A stretch of DNA of 47,871 bases from Bacteroidales bacterium (GCA_026416115.1 JAOAFU010000142.1:1-47871), one strand, 5' to 3'; shown: positions 7,552 through 17,714, counted from the first letter of the stretch. The notes: a model not told the origin generated them from the letters alone. Translations and numbers: made by a program.

Positions 7552-8400
7552 ATGAAAAAGAAAATAATCCTTTGTGGTATGGCTGTGATAGCAGGAACAA
7601 TACTATACCAAAATAGTACATTTGCACAGCCTAACTCTGTGACTCCCGAATCAAGTGTTCTTTATCAGCATGGTCGTAACTCAGGTGGCGTAGATCCTCA
7701 AGAAAACGTCGACTCGGTAACTGTTGGAGGTACTACTAAGTACTATGTACTCCCCGACGCTATTGTTAACCCAGGGTTTAACTATACTACCGATCTGTTT
7801 GCAAACGTCATCTCTACTTTTAACTGGAATGTCACCCCTGCAATTGCTTCGGGAGGTGTTCAGAATATTACCGGCTATGCCACTGCACCTCATTACAAAC
7901 AGATTACATGGTCGGCTACTGGTAGTGGTACCATTCAGGTTACTGAGGTAGCACATGCTTCACAAGGTGGTTGTACCGGTAGTACAACTTCAATAAACGT
8001 TCAGGTTATTGCAGCTCCCGATGTGACTGCTGTATCCGTACCCAACTCAACCTGTTATTCGGGTACAATACCATATTCCTTAACCTGTCCGAATGCTACC
8101 TTAACTATTAGCAGTGCTGTTAATGGTAACAAAGGTGTTGTAGTTAACTGGAGCTTAACAGGTCCGTCGGGCTTCACACCTATACTTAATCAAACAGCCA
8201 ATTTGGGCAATAGTACAACACTTAATCTATCGGCTGTGACACTAACTCATCCGGGTACTTACACGCTAACTATCAACACTGTAACCGACCGTATTGCTAC
8301 CAAGTCGGGGCTTACTGCAATAGCCGATGGTACTAGCACTACTTTCGTAGTAACCGCTGCTCCCAATACAGGTCCTATCTATCACATTCCTAACAAGTAA
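7552..8400 (+). CDS. Small secreted protein with P-N-T-x-P-I-x-H-I tail (first of a pair)
   Basis: 282 residues with a clear Sec signal peptide ending in T-F-A-Q. The mature part is rich in Thr, Ser, Asn, Gly and Val in beta-strand patterns, like Ig or PKD-type sandwiches. It ends with P-N-T-G-P-I-Y-H-I-P-N-K. The next gene is a diverged paralogue with the same tail and shared internal patterns: G-C-x-G, V-Q-V followed by A-P-x-V, and G-T-Y-T-x-T with V-T-D. There is no type A or type B sorting domain. The genes that follow code for a type B T9SS cargo protein and a PorP/SprF protein, so a surface structure or its subunit is likely. I do not recognise the family, and function is inference. 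Confidence 0.8.
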   Translation: MKKKIILCGMAVIAGTILYQNSTFAQPNSVTPESSVLYQHGRNSGGVDPQENVDSVTVGGTTKYYVLPDAIVNPGFNYTTDLFANVISTFNWNVTPAIASGGVQNITGYATAPHYKQITWSATGSGTIQVTEVAHASQGGCTGSTTSINVQVIAAPDVTAVSVPNSTCYSGTIPYSLTCPNATLTISSAVNGNKGVVVNWSLTGPSGFTPILNQTANLGNSTTLNLSAVTLTHPGTYTLTINTVTDRIATKSGLTAIADGTSTTFVVTAAPNTGPIYHIPNK

Positions 8401-8452
8401 TTCATTATTAATTAAAAATAAATCAAATTTTTGAACATTAAATTTTAATACC

Positions 8453-9421
8453 ATGAGAACAAAAAATTTATTTTCCGGTTTGTTAATGCTGGCTCTTAGT
8501 ACCAGCGCATTTGCTCAATTAACTACAACCCATGTTGCAAATTCAACAGACACTACTACTGCTGGTGAAAAACCAACCGTAGTAACAGTTGGTGCACGTA
8601 TTCCTTTTGCAACCGAAAGCTCAACTCCTATTTGGCAGTTGCAGGCTCAGGGTGTATTGGCTTCACAGTCGGTTTGGAAATGGCAAATTACCAATGGCCC
8701 CGGTGGAACCACATTTTATGCAGCCGATGGTGTTAGCGCGCTCACACCGGCCACAAACGATTTAGGTGTTGAAGATTTAACGGGTTTAGGTTTTGTAAAA
8801 GACTCAGCTATTTCTATTGATTTTCAGAATGTAGGAACGCTCGATTTGTGGGTAACCGAACGTACGGTTTCTAATATTTCGGGTATTACCGGTTGCGAAG
8901 GCGATATCGAGCATCTTTCGGTACAGGTAGTTAATGCTCCTACAGTTGCTTTCAACGATGCCGACCGTATAATGGGTGGTTGCGGTGCCGACGCTGCACC
9001 TAATAATGACATCCCTCTTACTGTTTCTGGTAATGGTTACTTTAGCGCACCTGCTTCTGGTGGTGGTCTTCGTATTACCTACAAAATCGATTATACCAAC
9101 CTTGCTGGTGTAACAACTCCTGAAGTGCCTACAACAACAGTTAACGATGGCGATGAAATTACAACGGGATGGGCACAGTTTAGTGTAAACAATGGTCCTA
9201 CCAATATTGTAATACCATTTAACATTTCTAATGGCAATTTTGGTACCTATACTGTAACTCTCGAAGCTGTTACCGATGAAGTATCGCGTAAAACTTTAGA
9301 TGCTGTTCCTGGCTACGATACCCAAGGGTTACCTGTAGTTGCCCAGAGAACGCTAAAAATTTATGCACTACCTACACCCAATACTCAGCCCATCAAACAC
9401 ATTCAGAATATTGGCTGGTAA
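8453..9421 (+). CDS. Small secreted protein with P-N-T-x-P-I-x-H-I tail (second of a pair)
   Basis: 322 residues with a Sec signal peptide ending S-A-F-A-Q, then a beta-rich Thr/Val/Gly sequence. It ends in P-N-T-Q-P-I-K-H-I-Q-N-I-G-W, matching the tail of the protein before it. Both proteins share a conserved C-terminal region (G-T-Y-T, V-T-D, then the tail) over otherwise low identity, so they are old paralogues. It follows its partner by 52 bp and is separated from the type B cargo gene by a strong hairpin. That hairpin suggests that the two small genes form their own, probably more abundant, transcript. No catalytic motif is visible. A structural or adhesive surface role is the best guess. 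Confidence 0.8.
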   Translation: MRTKNLFSGLLMLALSTSAFAQLTTTHVANSTDTTTAGEKPTVVTVGARIPFATESSTPIWQLQAQGVLASQSVWKWQITNGPGGTTFYAADGVSALTPATNDLGVEDLTGLGFVKDSAISIDFQNVGTLDLWVTERTVSNISGITGCEGDIEHLSVQVVNAPTVAFNDADRIMGGCGADAAPNNDIPLTVSGNGYFSAPASGGGLRITYKIDYTNLAGVTTPEVPTTTVNDGDEITTGWAQFSVNNGPTNIVIPFNISNGNFGTYTVTLEAVTDEVSRKTLDAVPGYDTQGLPVVAQRTLKIYALPTPNTQPIKHIQNIGW

Positions 9422-9480
9422 TGAGTTAGCATAAATTAGTTCTCGTGGTAGGAATATAATACTTGCTGAAATGAATAACA

Positions 9481-9530
9481 GGAGGTGTTTAATAGCAACA
9501 ATCTACTGATTAAAGCTGTTGAACACCTCT
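9481..9530 (+). terminator. Hairpin after the twin secreted-protein genes
   Basis: A 16-pair stem (with T-G wobbles) pairs 9481-9496 with 9515-9530 around an 18-nt loop. It is followed by TTAT rather than a long U tract. The stem contains GAGGTGTT and AACACCTC. It could be a terminator, or an attenuator that lowers expression of the two genes that follow. Confidence 0.6.
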
Positions 9531-9621
9531 TTATAAAGTAGTAAGTTTAGAGCCCTACCATTATAACTTAATGTGTTTTATTTAGATAGTTCAATATTTT
9601 ATTGTACTATATATTAGTGCT

Positions 9622-10689
9622 TTGAAAAAATTAGTTGCCATATTATTAAGTATTTTTTTGGTTGTAGCTCTCCCGACTATAATGCAGGCTCAGCTTCCAC
9701 CTGCCTGTACGCAAAGTTGGGTTCGGTATGCAGCCAACCCCGATCCCATGATGATGGGTACACAATCCCATTTTTCGTGGATATTCGATGCTTCGGGGGT
9801 AAAAGAATACAGAATATATGGCAATGGCGATTCGGTTGATATTTTATGGTCAAATCGCCCTGGACGTTATTCCATTGGTATTGCTGAAGTTTCAGAGTTT
9901 GGTTGTACTGGCGATACAGTATGGAATTCCATTATGGTTCAGGGAGTTTTACTCGATATTGGTCCGGATAAAGAAGTTTGCGAAAACGATTCATTCGCCT
10001 TCGATGCCGGTAGCGATTTAGCATCCTATTTATGGAATGATACGGCTACCGGCAGCATTTTCCGGGGTGTTGCCAAGCAAACCGACACAATTCGTGTAGT
10101 TGCTGTTAACGATATAAATTGCAAAACATACGACTCAGCAGTTGTTATTGTTCGTCCCAGACCACATGTAAACATTGTCGATATGGCTAGCGGAAAAGCC
10201 GTAAGTGACACCATGCTATGTGGTTACACTAGCATAACATTCGATGCAGGAATAGATGGTACATTCTATACATGGAATACTGGCGAAATAACCAATTCGA
10301 TTACTGTTCCAGCAATAGATCCAACTATGAGCGATTCAGTTAGATTATATGCTGTTCTTGTCGAAAATATTTATGGTTGTACAGCCGAAGATTCAGTCCT
10401 CTTGCGTCGATGTGTAATAGATAAAAATATCGGTATTCCAAATGTATTTACCCCCAATGGCGATGGGAAAAACGACATATGGCGAATACCTACATTTGAT
10501 TATTATCCAAGTGCTACAGTCGAAGTATACGATCGTTGGAATCGTATAGTGTACCGTTCAACCAGTCGACAGTACAAGCCATGGGATGGTAAATCCGAAG
10601 GAAAAGAAGTACCTATGGGTAGCTACTTTTACCTGATAAAAGGAATGGGTAGTAAAGAAATTAAGGGAACAGTTACGATTATCCGATAA
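9622..10689 (+). CDS. T9SS type B cargo protein (gliding motility-associated C-terminal domain)
   Basis: 355 residues. It has a signal peptide (K-K-L-V-A-I-L-L-S then M-Q-A-Q), then beta-sandwich repeats with the S-Y-L-W-N-D-T and Y-T-W-N-T-G-E patterns of PKD-like domains. The last 85 residues are a textbook CHU_C / type B sorting domain: I-P-N-V-F-T-P-N-G-D-G-K-N-D, V-E-V-Y-D-R-W-N-R-I-V-Y and G-S-Y-F-Y-L-I-K-G. Type B cargo such as SprB usually needs a PorP/SprF protein coded beside it, and that gene follows here. The start is a TTG: no ATG lies in frame nearby, and the signal peptide begins directly at it. Confidence 0.9.
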   Translation: MKKLVAILLSIFLVVALPTIMQAQLPPACTQSWVRYAANPDPMMMGTQSHFSWIFDASGVKEYRIYGNGDSVDILWSNRPGRYSIGIAEVSEFGCTGDTVWNSIMVQGVLLDIGPDKEVCENDSFAFDAGSDLASYLWNDTATGSIFRGVAKQTDTIRVVAVNDINCKTYDSAVVIVRPRPHVNIVDMASGKAVSDTMLCGYTSITFDAGIDGTFYTWNTGEITNSITVPAIDPTMSDSVRLYAVLVENIYGCTAEDSVLLRRCVIDKNIGIPNVFTPNGDGKNDIWRIPTFDYYPSATVEVYDRWNRIVYRSTSRQYKPWDGKSEGKEVPMGSYFYLIKGMGSKEIKGTVTIIR

Positions 10690-10815
10690 CTTTTGTGTAA
10701 GGATTTAGTTTGTTCGTCAATAAAAATTGACTATTCGTGGAAAAATTATTTCGGGTTGATGCAATAAATATTATTTTGTTATATTTTTACCCGTGAATAA
10801 GAAAATTTCGGTCTC

Positions 10816-11805
10816 GTGCGCTTATTAAGAATTATCATCGGTGTATCTGGTTTATGTGTTATAAGTTTTACTAAACTTATAGCACAGCAAGAATCGGTTT
10901 ATAGCCAGTACATGTTTAATCTTTTTTTGATAAATCCTGCCGTTGCCGGAAGCGATGGTTCTACTTCAATTAATTTTACAGGTCGTGAGCAATGGTTAGG
11001 TTGGGAAGGAACACCTCGTACCCACTCTATTAGTGCACAAACTCGTGTTTTGAAAAATAGCTTTATTGCAAAAGCTTTAAATCTTCGAAAAAAATTTAGC
11101 CGCCGGTCGGCCAGCGGAAATGTTGGAGTTGGGGCTCATCTGTTTAACGATATCAGTGGGCCAATTGTACGTACCGGCATGCAACTAGTGTATGGTTACC
11201 ATATACCTATCAGACGTAATCAATTGTCTTTTGGATTGGCTTTGCAGCCATATCAGTTCAATATTATTCGTAGTCAACTTCGAAATTATGAAGAAGGCGA
11301 CGAGGTTATCAACAGTATCCGTCCACGTTATGTAATAGATGGTAATTTCGGCGCACTTTATACAACTCCACTATGGCAGGTTGGTCTTGCAGTCGACAAT
11401 CTATTTCAATCCAATATAGCTTTTGGAGGAGGTTCAAAAGTTGGATATCACATACTACGTCACTACTGTATTAATGGTTCCTATAAAATTGAGGTTAACC
11501 GGCAAGTATTGGTCGAACCTACTACACTTATTAAGTTTACCGAACAGGGCACTTTTCAAATGGACCTAAGTGCAAGAGCATTTTATAAAGAAGATTATTG
11601 GGGAGGTTTATCTTACCGTACTGGCGCTGGAGGCGGTACTTTGATTGTTTTAGCGGGTCTTCGAGTTCGTCAATATTACTTTGGTTATGCTTTTGACTGG
11701 ACTTTTTCTCCTGTAATGTCGCATACCTTTGGTACTCACGAATTTATGTTTTTTGTTAAATTTGGCGAAAATGCTCGCCGTTACCGATGGTTGAATCGCT
11801 ACTAA
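10816..11805 (+). CDS. PorP/SprF family outer-membrane protein
   Basis: 329 residues, signal peptide then the PorP/SprF signature Q-Y-M-F-N-L-F-L-I-N-P-A-V-A-G-S. The rest is a beta-barrel-like alternation with many aromatic and glycine residues, ending in Y-R-W-L-N-R-Y. In flavobacterial gliding, SprF helps the type B cargo SprB reach the cell surface; by analogy this protein serves the cargo gene just upstream. The start is GTG, with no better ATG in frame. A small hairpin (GTCAAT/ATTGAC, 10716-10731) lies in the gap before it. The chemosensory cluster starts about 150 bases after it. Confidence 0.9.
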   Translation: MRLLRIIIGVSGLCVISFTKLIAQQESVYSQYMFNLFLINPAVAGSDGSTSINFTGREQWLGWEGTPRTHSISAQTRVLKNSFIAKALNLRKKFSRRSASGNVGVGAHLFNDISGPIVRTGMQLVYGYHIPIRRNQLSFGLALQPYQFNIIRSQLRNYEEGDEVINSIRPRYVIDGNFGALYTTPLWQVGLAVDNLFQSNIAFGGGSKVGYHILRHYCINGSYKIEVNRQVLVEPTTLIKFTEQGTFQMDLSARAFYKEDYWGGLSYRTGAGGGTLIVLAGLRVRQYYFGYAFDWTFSPVMSHTFGTHEFMFFVKFGENARRYRWLNRY

Positions 11806-11902
11806 TTGTTATTTTTTTACTTAACTTTTCTTTTCATATTTTGTCAAAGAAAAGGGACTCTTTATCAAATTCTGACCAAAATTTGTTGTCGATATAAAAA
11901 AA

Positions 11903-11948
11903 CATGTTAACTTTAAAGCAATGTCTTAACATTAAGAAAGTTAACATG
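11903..11948. promoter_or_regulatory. Perfect 12-bp inverted repeat just upstream of the MCP gene
   Basis: CATGTTAACTTT (11903-11914) and AAAGTTAACATG (11937-11948) are exact complements around a 22-nt spacer. Each arm contains the palindrome GTTAAC, and the spacer holds CTTAACATTAAG. The right arm ends five bases before the ATG at 11954, so it would mask the ribosome-binding region if folded in RNA. It could equally be a paired protein-binding site. Confidence 0.55.
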
Positions 11949-11953
11949 CTTCC

Positions 11954-13957
11954 ATGCAGCTTCCATTTAGATATAAGTTAAGTATATATTTCTATCTGTT
12001 AACATTTGCAGTAGCCTTGGTTGTTGCAACAGGAATTTATCATTATATCAAACAACAACAGAGAATCCGATTTGTTAAGACTGAACAAATTCCTATCGTT
12101 AATGACAATTTTCGAATTTTTTATTTTGTATCACAAGTAGTAAACAATTTTCAGCTTTTTGCTACTTATAATAATCCTTCCGATTTGAATTATGCTATTG
12201 TATATCTCGATTCTTTGAAAATATATTTGCATCAGAGCGAAAACAAGGCCAATAGTAGCGTAAGTTTGTATCTTAGTGAAATTGATAATACTGCCGAAAC
12301 GTTTAAGCAAGAAATTTTGCGGTATAAAACAGAATATGAAAAGATAACCCAAAATTGTTCAATAGCGAAAAAATTGAACGACAGCCTGCAAAGTTTTAAC
12401 CAAATCTTCTGGTTATCGAACAAGCGAATACTCGGAGCGTCTAATATTGAAAAAGCCAGTTTAAATTACACCCACCAAAATATTTTTCTTTGGAACCAGC
12501 TATATAATATTTCGAGTTTGGGCTATCAGCATCTATGTCAATTACCTACCAATGATGAGACACTTATTTTTGCTCTTGAAAGTTTTACTCAAGCTGAACA
12601 ATTGCTCGAGGAATTGATATTAAGAGTTCAATGGCTTCAGCGAAACCTGCTTTACGATTTAAAACGTAATATCCAGTTAGGAAAACAATTAACAACTCAA
12701 AATATTGAACTATTTCAGTTCTGTGTACAATCAAACAAGCAAATTCTGAATCTTAAACAAAGATTGACCGAACAATCGACTGCAATTAACAATATTACTT
12801 TATCGGATATAAACAATAGGCTTAACCAAAATGAGTTCGAATCTTCTGTTGCAATAAAAGTTCTGATAATTTTTATTGCTTTATTCGCGATTAGCTTGAT
12901 ATACTTTTTATACTTTGTTGTAGGCAAATGGAAAAGGTCATTCAAGCAACTGGTTTTATATGCTAAAAATATTGTCCAAGGTGAACAGCATGAAATACGG
13001 AATTCATTAACTTTAACAGATTCAGACCTTAGGCTCTTAGGAGGAATGCTTAATGAGATGAATCAAAAAATGCTGGTTTTATCGAAAGAGATTATTACAG
13101 ATCTTGAAGAACTCGCAAGAGAAAGTAAAGACATATCCATCGAACTCAACGAAATGATTAGTCAATCGAAAGGTTATTTGTCTAATTCTTCCAAATCAAA
13201 TGAACTGATGATAGAATTCACTCAAAGCATACAAAATTATATTGATGAGACAGATAGCATTTATCGTTCGACGTTAAAACTTAAGGAGGTTGCGCAACAG
13301 AGTGTAAATTCTATCCACGACGCCTCCAATCGTATGGAGAGGATAGCTGATCGCATTAAAACAATTCATGACATAGCTAATCAGACAAATATTTTAGCAT
13401 TGAATGCAGCCATCGAGGCTGCTCGAGCAGGAGAACATGGAAAGGGTTTTTCTGTGGTTGCCGCCGAAGTGCGTCGATTAGCTGAAATAAGTAAAATGGT
13501 GGCTTCTGAAATAGATGAACTTTCATTTAGTGGAACAGAACAAATTGGTAATATTGTACAAAAACTTACTTTAATCTCCTCAGAGATAGATAAAGCTGTT
13601 ATAAGTGTTAGCAAGATACTCCAGACTAAAAACAACCTGGAAAGTTATTCAGAAATTGCCTTTGAAAACCTTGGTAAATTCAATCAGTTAACCCAGAGTC
13701 AGAAATCCATATTTGCAAAACTTTCCACTCGAATAGATATTCTGACTTCGAAATTAGAAAAAATAACATATGTGGTTAACCATTTTATCCCTAAAAACGT
13801 ATCAGGTAATGCAGAAAGTAAAATGGAGCAAAAGGCAAAAGTAGGTTCACATAAAGGTGAGGTTACTTCAACAGCAGTAACCTTTTCTTCTGGTCGAAAA
13901 ATTAAAGTTAATGGAAAAGAAGTTGATGTTGTTCATCCGAAAATTGTTTCTAAATAG
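11954..13957 (+). CDS. Methyl-accepting chemotaxis-like transducer
   Basis: 667 residues. It has a membrane helix at about 10-31, a helical extracytoplasmic domain of about 265 residues, a second membrane helix at about 300-323, then a HAMP-like linker and a long signalling coiled coil. The conserved hairpin tip lies at about 469-515: [20 protein letters not shown] followed by [13 protein letters not shown]. This tip normally contacts CheA and CheW, neither of which is in the window. The CheR pentapeptide tether is absent at the C-terminus. The genes that follow code for methylation, deamidation and demethylation enzymes that would act on this protein. The sensed signal is unknown; helical sensor modules like this often bind small molecules or report envelope state. 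Confidence 0.93.
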   Translation: MQLPFRYKLSIYFYLLTFAVALVVATGIYHYIKQQQRIRFVKTEQIPIVNDNFRIFYFVSQVVNNFQLFATYNNPSDLNYAIVYLDSLKIYLHQSENKANSSVSLYLSEIDNTAETFKQEILRYKTEYEKITQNCSIAKKLNDSLQSFNQIFWLSNKRILGASNIEKASLNYTHQNIFLWNQLYNISSLGYQHLCQLPTNDETLIFALESFTQAEQLLEELILRVQWLQRNLLYDLKRNIQLGKQLTTQNIELFQFCVQSNKQILNLKQRLTEQSTAINNITLSDINNRLNQNEFESSVAIKVLIIFIALFAISLIYFLYFVVGKWKRSFKQLVLYAKNIVQGEQHEIRNSLTLTDSDLRLLGGMLNEMNQKMLVLSKEIITDLEELARESKDISIELNEMISQSKGYLSNSSKSNELMIEFTQSIQNYIDETDSIYRSTLKLKEVAQQSVNSIHDASNRMERIADRIKTIHDIANQTNILALNAAIEAARAGEHGKGFSVVAAEVRRLAEISKMVASEIDELSFSGTEQIGNIVQKLTLISSEIDKAVISVSKILQTKNNLESYSEIAFENLGKFNQLTQSQKSIFAKLSTRIDILTSKLEKITYVVNHFIPKNVSGNAESKMEQKAKVGSHKGEVTSTAVTFSSGRKIKVNGKEVDVVHPKIVSK

Positions 13958-13982
13958 CTAATTTTGTAAAAAGTGTGCACAT

Positions 13983-14843
13983 ATGGAATTGGAGAGGTTG
14001 AATGAAATATTCAGGGCAAAACTTTCGGACGAGGATTTCAAGCGATTAAGTGATTTTATATATAGAGAGTATGGAATAAAGATGCCACCGGCGAAGAAAG
14101 TTATGCTTCAAGGAAGATTACAAAAACGTCTGCGAGAACTCGATATTATCTCTTTTAAGGATTATGTCGATTATGTTTTTAGCAAGGAAGGGCAGGATAA
14201 TGAAATTATCCACATGATTGACGTTGTGAGTACCAATAAAACTGATTTTTTTAGAGAGCCCATTCATTTCGAATATCTAACTCAAGAAGTGGTTCCTCAT
14301 TTTGGAAATACAACCGATTTTCGATATCCCCTTAAAATATGGAGTGCAGGCTGTTCGAGTGGGGAAGAGCCCTACACCATTGCAATAGTATTGATGGAAG
14401 CAAAAGAAAAGTATCCGGCTCTCGATTTTACCATACTGGGTACCGATATTTCTACCCGTATACTTCAAACAGCAATTGATGCAATTTATAAAGAAAATAG
14501 AATAGAAGGGATACCTCTTCATATACTTAAGAAATACTTTTTACGAAGTAAAGATCGATCGAATCCTACCGTAAGGCTAATACCCGAAATAAGAAAAAAA
14601 GTTAATTACATGCGCCTTAATCTTATGGAGCCTTCATATCCAATACCCGATATGTTCGATGTAATTTTTTGCAGAAATGTATTAATATATTTCGATCGCC
14701 CTACTCAGGAAAAAGTAATTAATAAATTGTGTATGCACCTCAAACAGGGAGGGCACTTCTTTTTGGGCCATTCCGAGTCTATTACTGGGATGACTGTGCC
14801 TTTAAGACAAATAAAACCTACTATATTTGTAAAAGTAGAGTAA
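13983..14843 (+). CDS. cheR: Chemotaxis protein methyltransferase CheR
   Basis: Methylates receptor glutamates using S-adenosylmethionine. The 286-residue protein has the N-terminal helical domain, then the family block V-S-T-N-K-T-D-F-F-R-E at 82-92. The SAM-binding motif S-A-G-C-S-S-G-E-E-P-Y is at 121-131, and C-R-N-V-L-I-Y-F-D and G-H-S-E-S appear near the end. Length is normal. It starts 25 bp after the transducer gene and 16 bp before the kinase-like gene, in one likely transcript. Its most probable substrate is the transducer next to it. Confidence 0.95.
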   Translation: MELERLNEIFRAKLSDEDFKRLSDFIYREYGIKMPPAKKVMLQGRLQKRLRELDIISFKDYVDYVFSKEGQDNEIIHMIDVVSTNKTDFFREPIHFEYLTQEVVPHFGNTTDFRYPLKIWSAGCSSGEEPYTIAIVLMEAKEKYPALDFTILGTDISTRILQTAIDAIYKENRIEGIPLHILKKYFLRSKDRSNPTVRLIPEIRKKVNYMRLNLMEPSYPIPDMFDVIFCRNVLIYFDRPTQEKVINKLCMHLKQGGHFFLGHSESITGMTVPLRQIKPTIFVKVE

Positions 14844-14859
14844 TATAAAACTTGTAAAT

Positions 14860-15756
14860 ATGAGCAGATTAAGCGACCAGGAACTGATTGATGAATTGCA
14901 GAGAAGATTCGAAGAGAACCGGAAAACGATTCAGGAACTAAAAGAGTTAACTGAAGAATTGAAAATTGTAAATAAAAAACTTGAAGAATCGGAGGCTCTG
15001 AAAAGTCATTTCATATCCAACATTACCAACGAAATAATCAATCCCTTTACTTCTATTTTAGGACTTTCGAGAAGTATCCTGTCGGTTAAAAAAGAGAACT
15101 GGAAAAAAGTTATTTCGATGGTAGCTTTAATTCACTCGGAGGCTTTTAATCTCGATTTTCAGTTACGAAATATTTTCCTTGCTGCCAAAATTGAAGCTGG
15201 TGAAATATATCCCGAAATTTTGAATGTTGATCTTAAAAATTTGGTTAAAAGCGTAATTGATTCATTTAGGATAGAAGCAAAAAAGAAGAATCTTTCGTTC
15301 GAGTTTAATTTCGAGATTGTCCCTGAAAAAGGGGATGTATTCTACTTTAAAACAGACCCTGAAAAAGTTAAATTAGCCATTGCTAATTTAATTAGCAATG
15401 CAATTAAGTTCAGTTACGAGAACGGAAAAATCATCATACGAGTATGGAAAGATGACGAAATGGTTCATATTTCGGTACAAGATTTTGGGACTGGGATATC
15501 GGAGGCTAATCAAAAAATTATTTTTGATCGATTTAAACGGCTCGATTCTGGGATTAATTCGTTGAACCGGGGGCATGGTTTAGGTCTCTCAATAAATAAA
15601 GCTGTGATCGATCTTTTACAGGGTAAAATAAGTATAAAAAGCGAAATCAATAAAGGAGCAACCTTTACTATTTCAATACCCGAAGCCAAGACAAACATCG
15701 CCGGATTCTCTGCCGATGGTAACGAATTTCTGTTTGACACAGATGAAATCTTTTGA
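14860..15756 (+). CDS. Histidine kinase-like protein with Asn at the phosphoacceptor position
   Basis: 298 residues, soluble, with an N-terminal coiled coil (about 6-48), a HisKA-type dimerisation region and a HATPase domain. The ATP-binding side is intact: N-box Asn180 in N-L-I-S-N-A-I-K-F, G1 box D-F-G-T-G-I-S with Asp208, F box I-F-D-R-F-K-R-L-D, and G2 box G-H-G-L-G-L-S-I at 238-245. In the H box the usual S-H-E-I-R-x-P reads T-N-E-I-I-N-P, so Asn57 (codon AAC at 15028-15030) replaces the phosphoacceptor His; a single base change from CAC would give this. It therefore cannot autophosphorylate at the standard site. Lying between cheR and cheD, it may act as a phosphatase, a scaffold, or a kinase acting on another protein. 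No sensor domain is visible. Confidence 0.85.
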   Translation: MSRLSDQELIDELQRRFEENRKTIQELKELTEELKIVNKKLEESEALKSHFISNITNEIINPFTSILGLSRSILSVKKENWKKVISMVALIHSEAFNLDFQLRNIFLAAKIEAGEIYPEILNVDLKNLVKSVIDSFRIEAKKKNLSFEFNFEIVPEKGDVFYFKTDPEKVKLAIANLISNAIKFSYENGKIIIRVWKDDEMVHISVQDFGTGISEANQKIIFDRFKRLDSGINSLNRGHGLGLSINKAVIDLLQGKISIKSEINKGATFTISIPEAKTNIAGFSADGNEFLFDTDEIF

Positions 15757-15767
15757 GTAGGGCCTTT

Positions 15768-16247
15768 ATGGAAGAGAATGTACATTTTTTATATCCGGCA
15801 GCCATCTTTGCTAGCAAAACGCCTCATTTGGTTACAACTATTTTAGGGTCATGTGTGGCGGTATGCTTATACGATCCAACCCTTCGAATAGGCGGAATCA
15901 ATCATTTTATGCTTCCTTTGTGGAATGGTCAGGGACTTGCGTCTCCAAAATATGGTAACATTGCAATCGAAAAGCTTATCGAAAAAATGGTATCCTTGGG
16001 TTGTGATGCCGGACGTTTGCAGGCCAAAGTTTTTGGTGGGGGTGAGGTTATTCAGTCAAATGTCTCGCAGTTTAACATTGGTGCACGAAATATCAGGATA
16101 GCTTTCGATCTGCTCGAGGAATACAAAATACCCATTGTTGGACAAAGTGTTGGAGGCAAGTTTGGAAGAAAAATTTTGTATAATACCGAAACTTTTGAGG
16201 TTAAGCAAAAAATTATACAGAAAACGATTACCGGTAACCAGATATAG
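15768..16247 (+). CDS. cheD: Chemoreceptor glutamine deamidase CheD
   Basis: Deamidates selected glutamines of chemoreceptors, and in other species also binds CheC. The 159 residues carry the catalytic Cys29 in L-G-S-C-V-A-V-C-L-Y-D and His46 in G-G-I-N-H-F-M-L-P, plus the K-V-F-G-G-G and N-I-G-x-R-N motifs of the family. The ATG at 15768 is preferred to a TTG at 15753 that overlaps the end of the preceding gene. No CheC is coded here. Confidence 0.93.
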   Translation: MEENVHFLYPAAIFASKTPHLVTTILGSCVAVCLYDPTLRIGGINHFMLPLWNGQGLASPKYGNIAIEKLIEKMVSLGCDAGRLQAKVFGGGEVIQSNVSQFNIGARNIRIAFDLLEEYKIPIVGQSVGGKFGRKILYNTETFEVKQKIIQKTITGNQI

Positions 16248-17366
<1,119 letters not shown>

Positions 17367-17369
17367 GCT

Positions 17370-17627
17370 CTACTTAAAAGGATAAAATATCTTTTTTCGC
17401 GACGAGCTAGTTGTACGTTTTTTACTCTTTGCTTTTTTCTTTTTCTTTTTTCTCGCTTTTTTCTTCTTTTTTATTGCTTTCTTTTTCTTCTTATACGAAA
17501 TAGATGAGGTACGAGCTTTTGAAATATGTTTTTTCGATGTGCAGCCACTTTCAATAACGCTACTAAGTCCAATTACTATGATGAGTATAAAGTATTTTAT
17601 CTTCCAAAGAAAATAACGCCACAACAT
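17370..17627 (-). CDS. Small lysine-rich putative lipoprotein
   Basis: 85 residues: a membrane-targeting start (Y-F-I-L-I-I-V-I-G-L) and a lipobox-like I-E-S-G-C around residue 29. The Glu at -3 is unusual. A tail of about 50 residues follows, in which nearly half are Lys, in runs of four to six. It follows mnmE on the same strand after 87 bases. If real, the tail would be a strongly basic envelope peptide, perhaps binding peptidoglycan, lipopolysaccharide or nucleic acid. The coding strand is almost pure purine here, so a chance frame in a low-complexity tract is possible. Confidence 0.5.
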   Translation of the reverse strand: MLWRYFLWKIKYFILIIVIGLSSVIESGCTSKKHISKARTSSISYKKKKKAIKKKKKARKKKKKKAKSKKRTTSSSRKKIFYPFK

Positions 17628-17714
17628 TTATCGAGTAATTTTTGCGAAAATTAATAAAAATGTATTATAACGCATCTTGTTCGACAAACATTTTCTATCT
17701 GTCAATTATGGTAC

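Noticed and set aside
9587-9609. TAGTTCAAT/ATTGTACTA near-palindrome before the type B cargo gene as an operator
   Set aside because: One mismatch, very AT-rich, and no matching copy elsewhere in the window; too weak to report as a site.
17400-17500. The T/C-rich tract as a structural repeat or CRISPR-like array
   Set aside because: It is a low-complexity tract read as Lys codons on the minus strand, without repeat-spacer structure.
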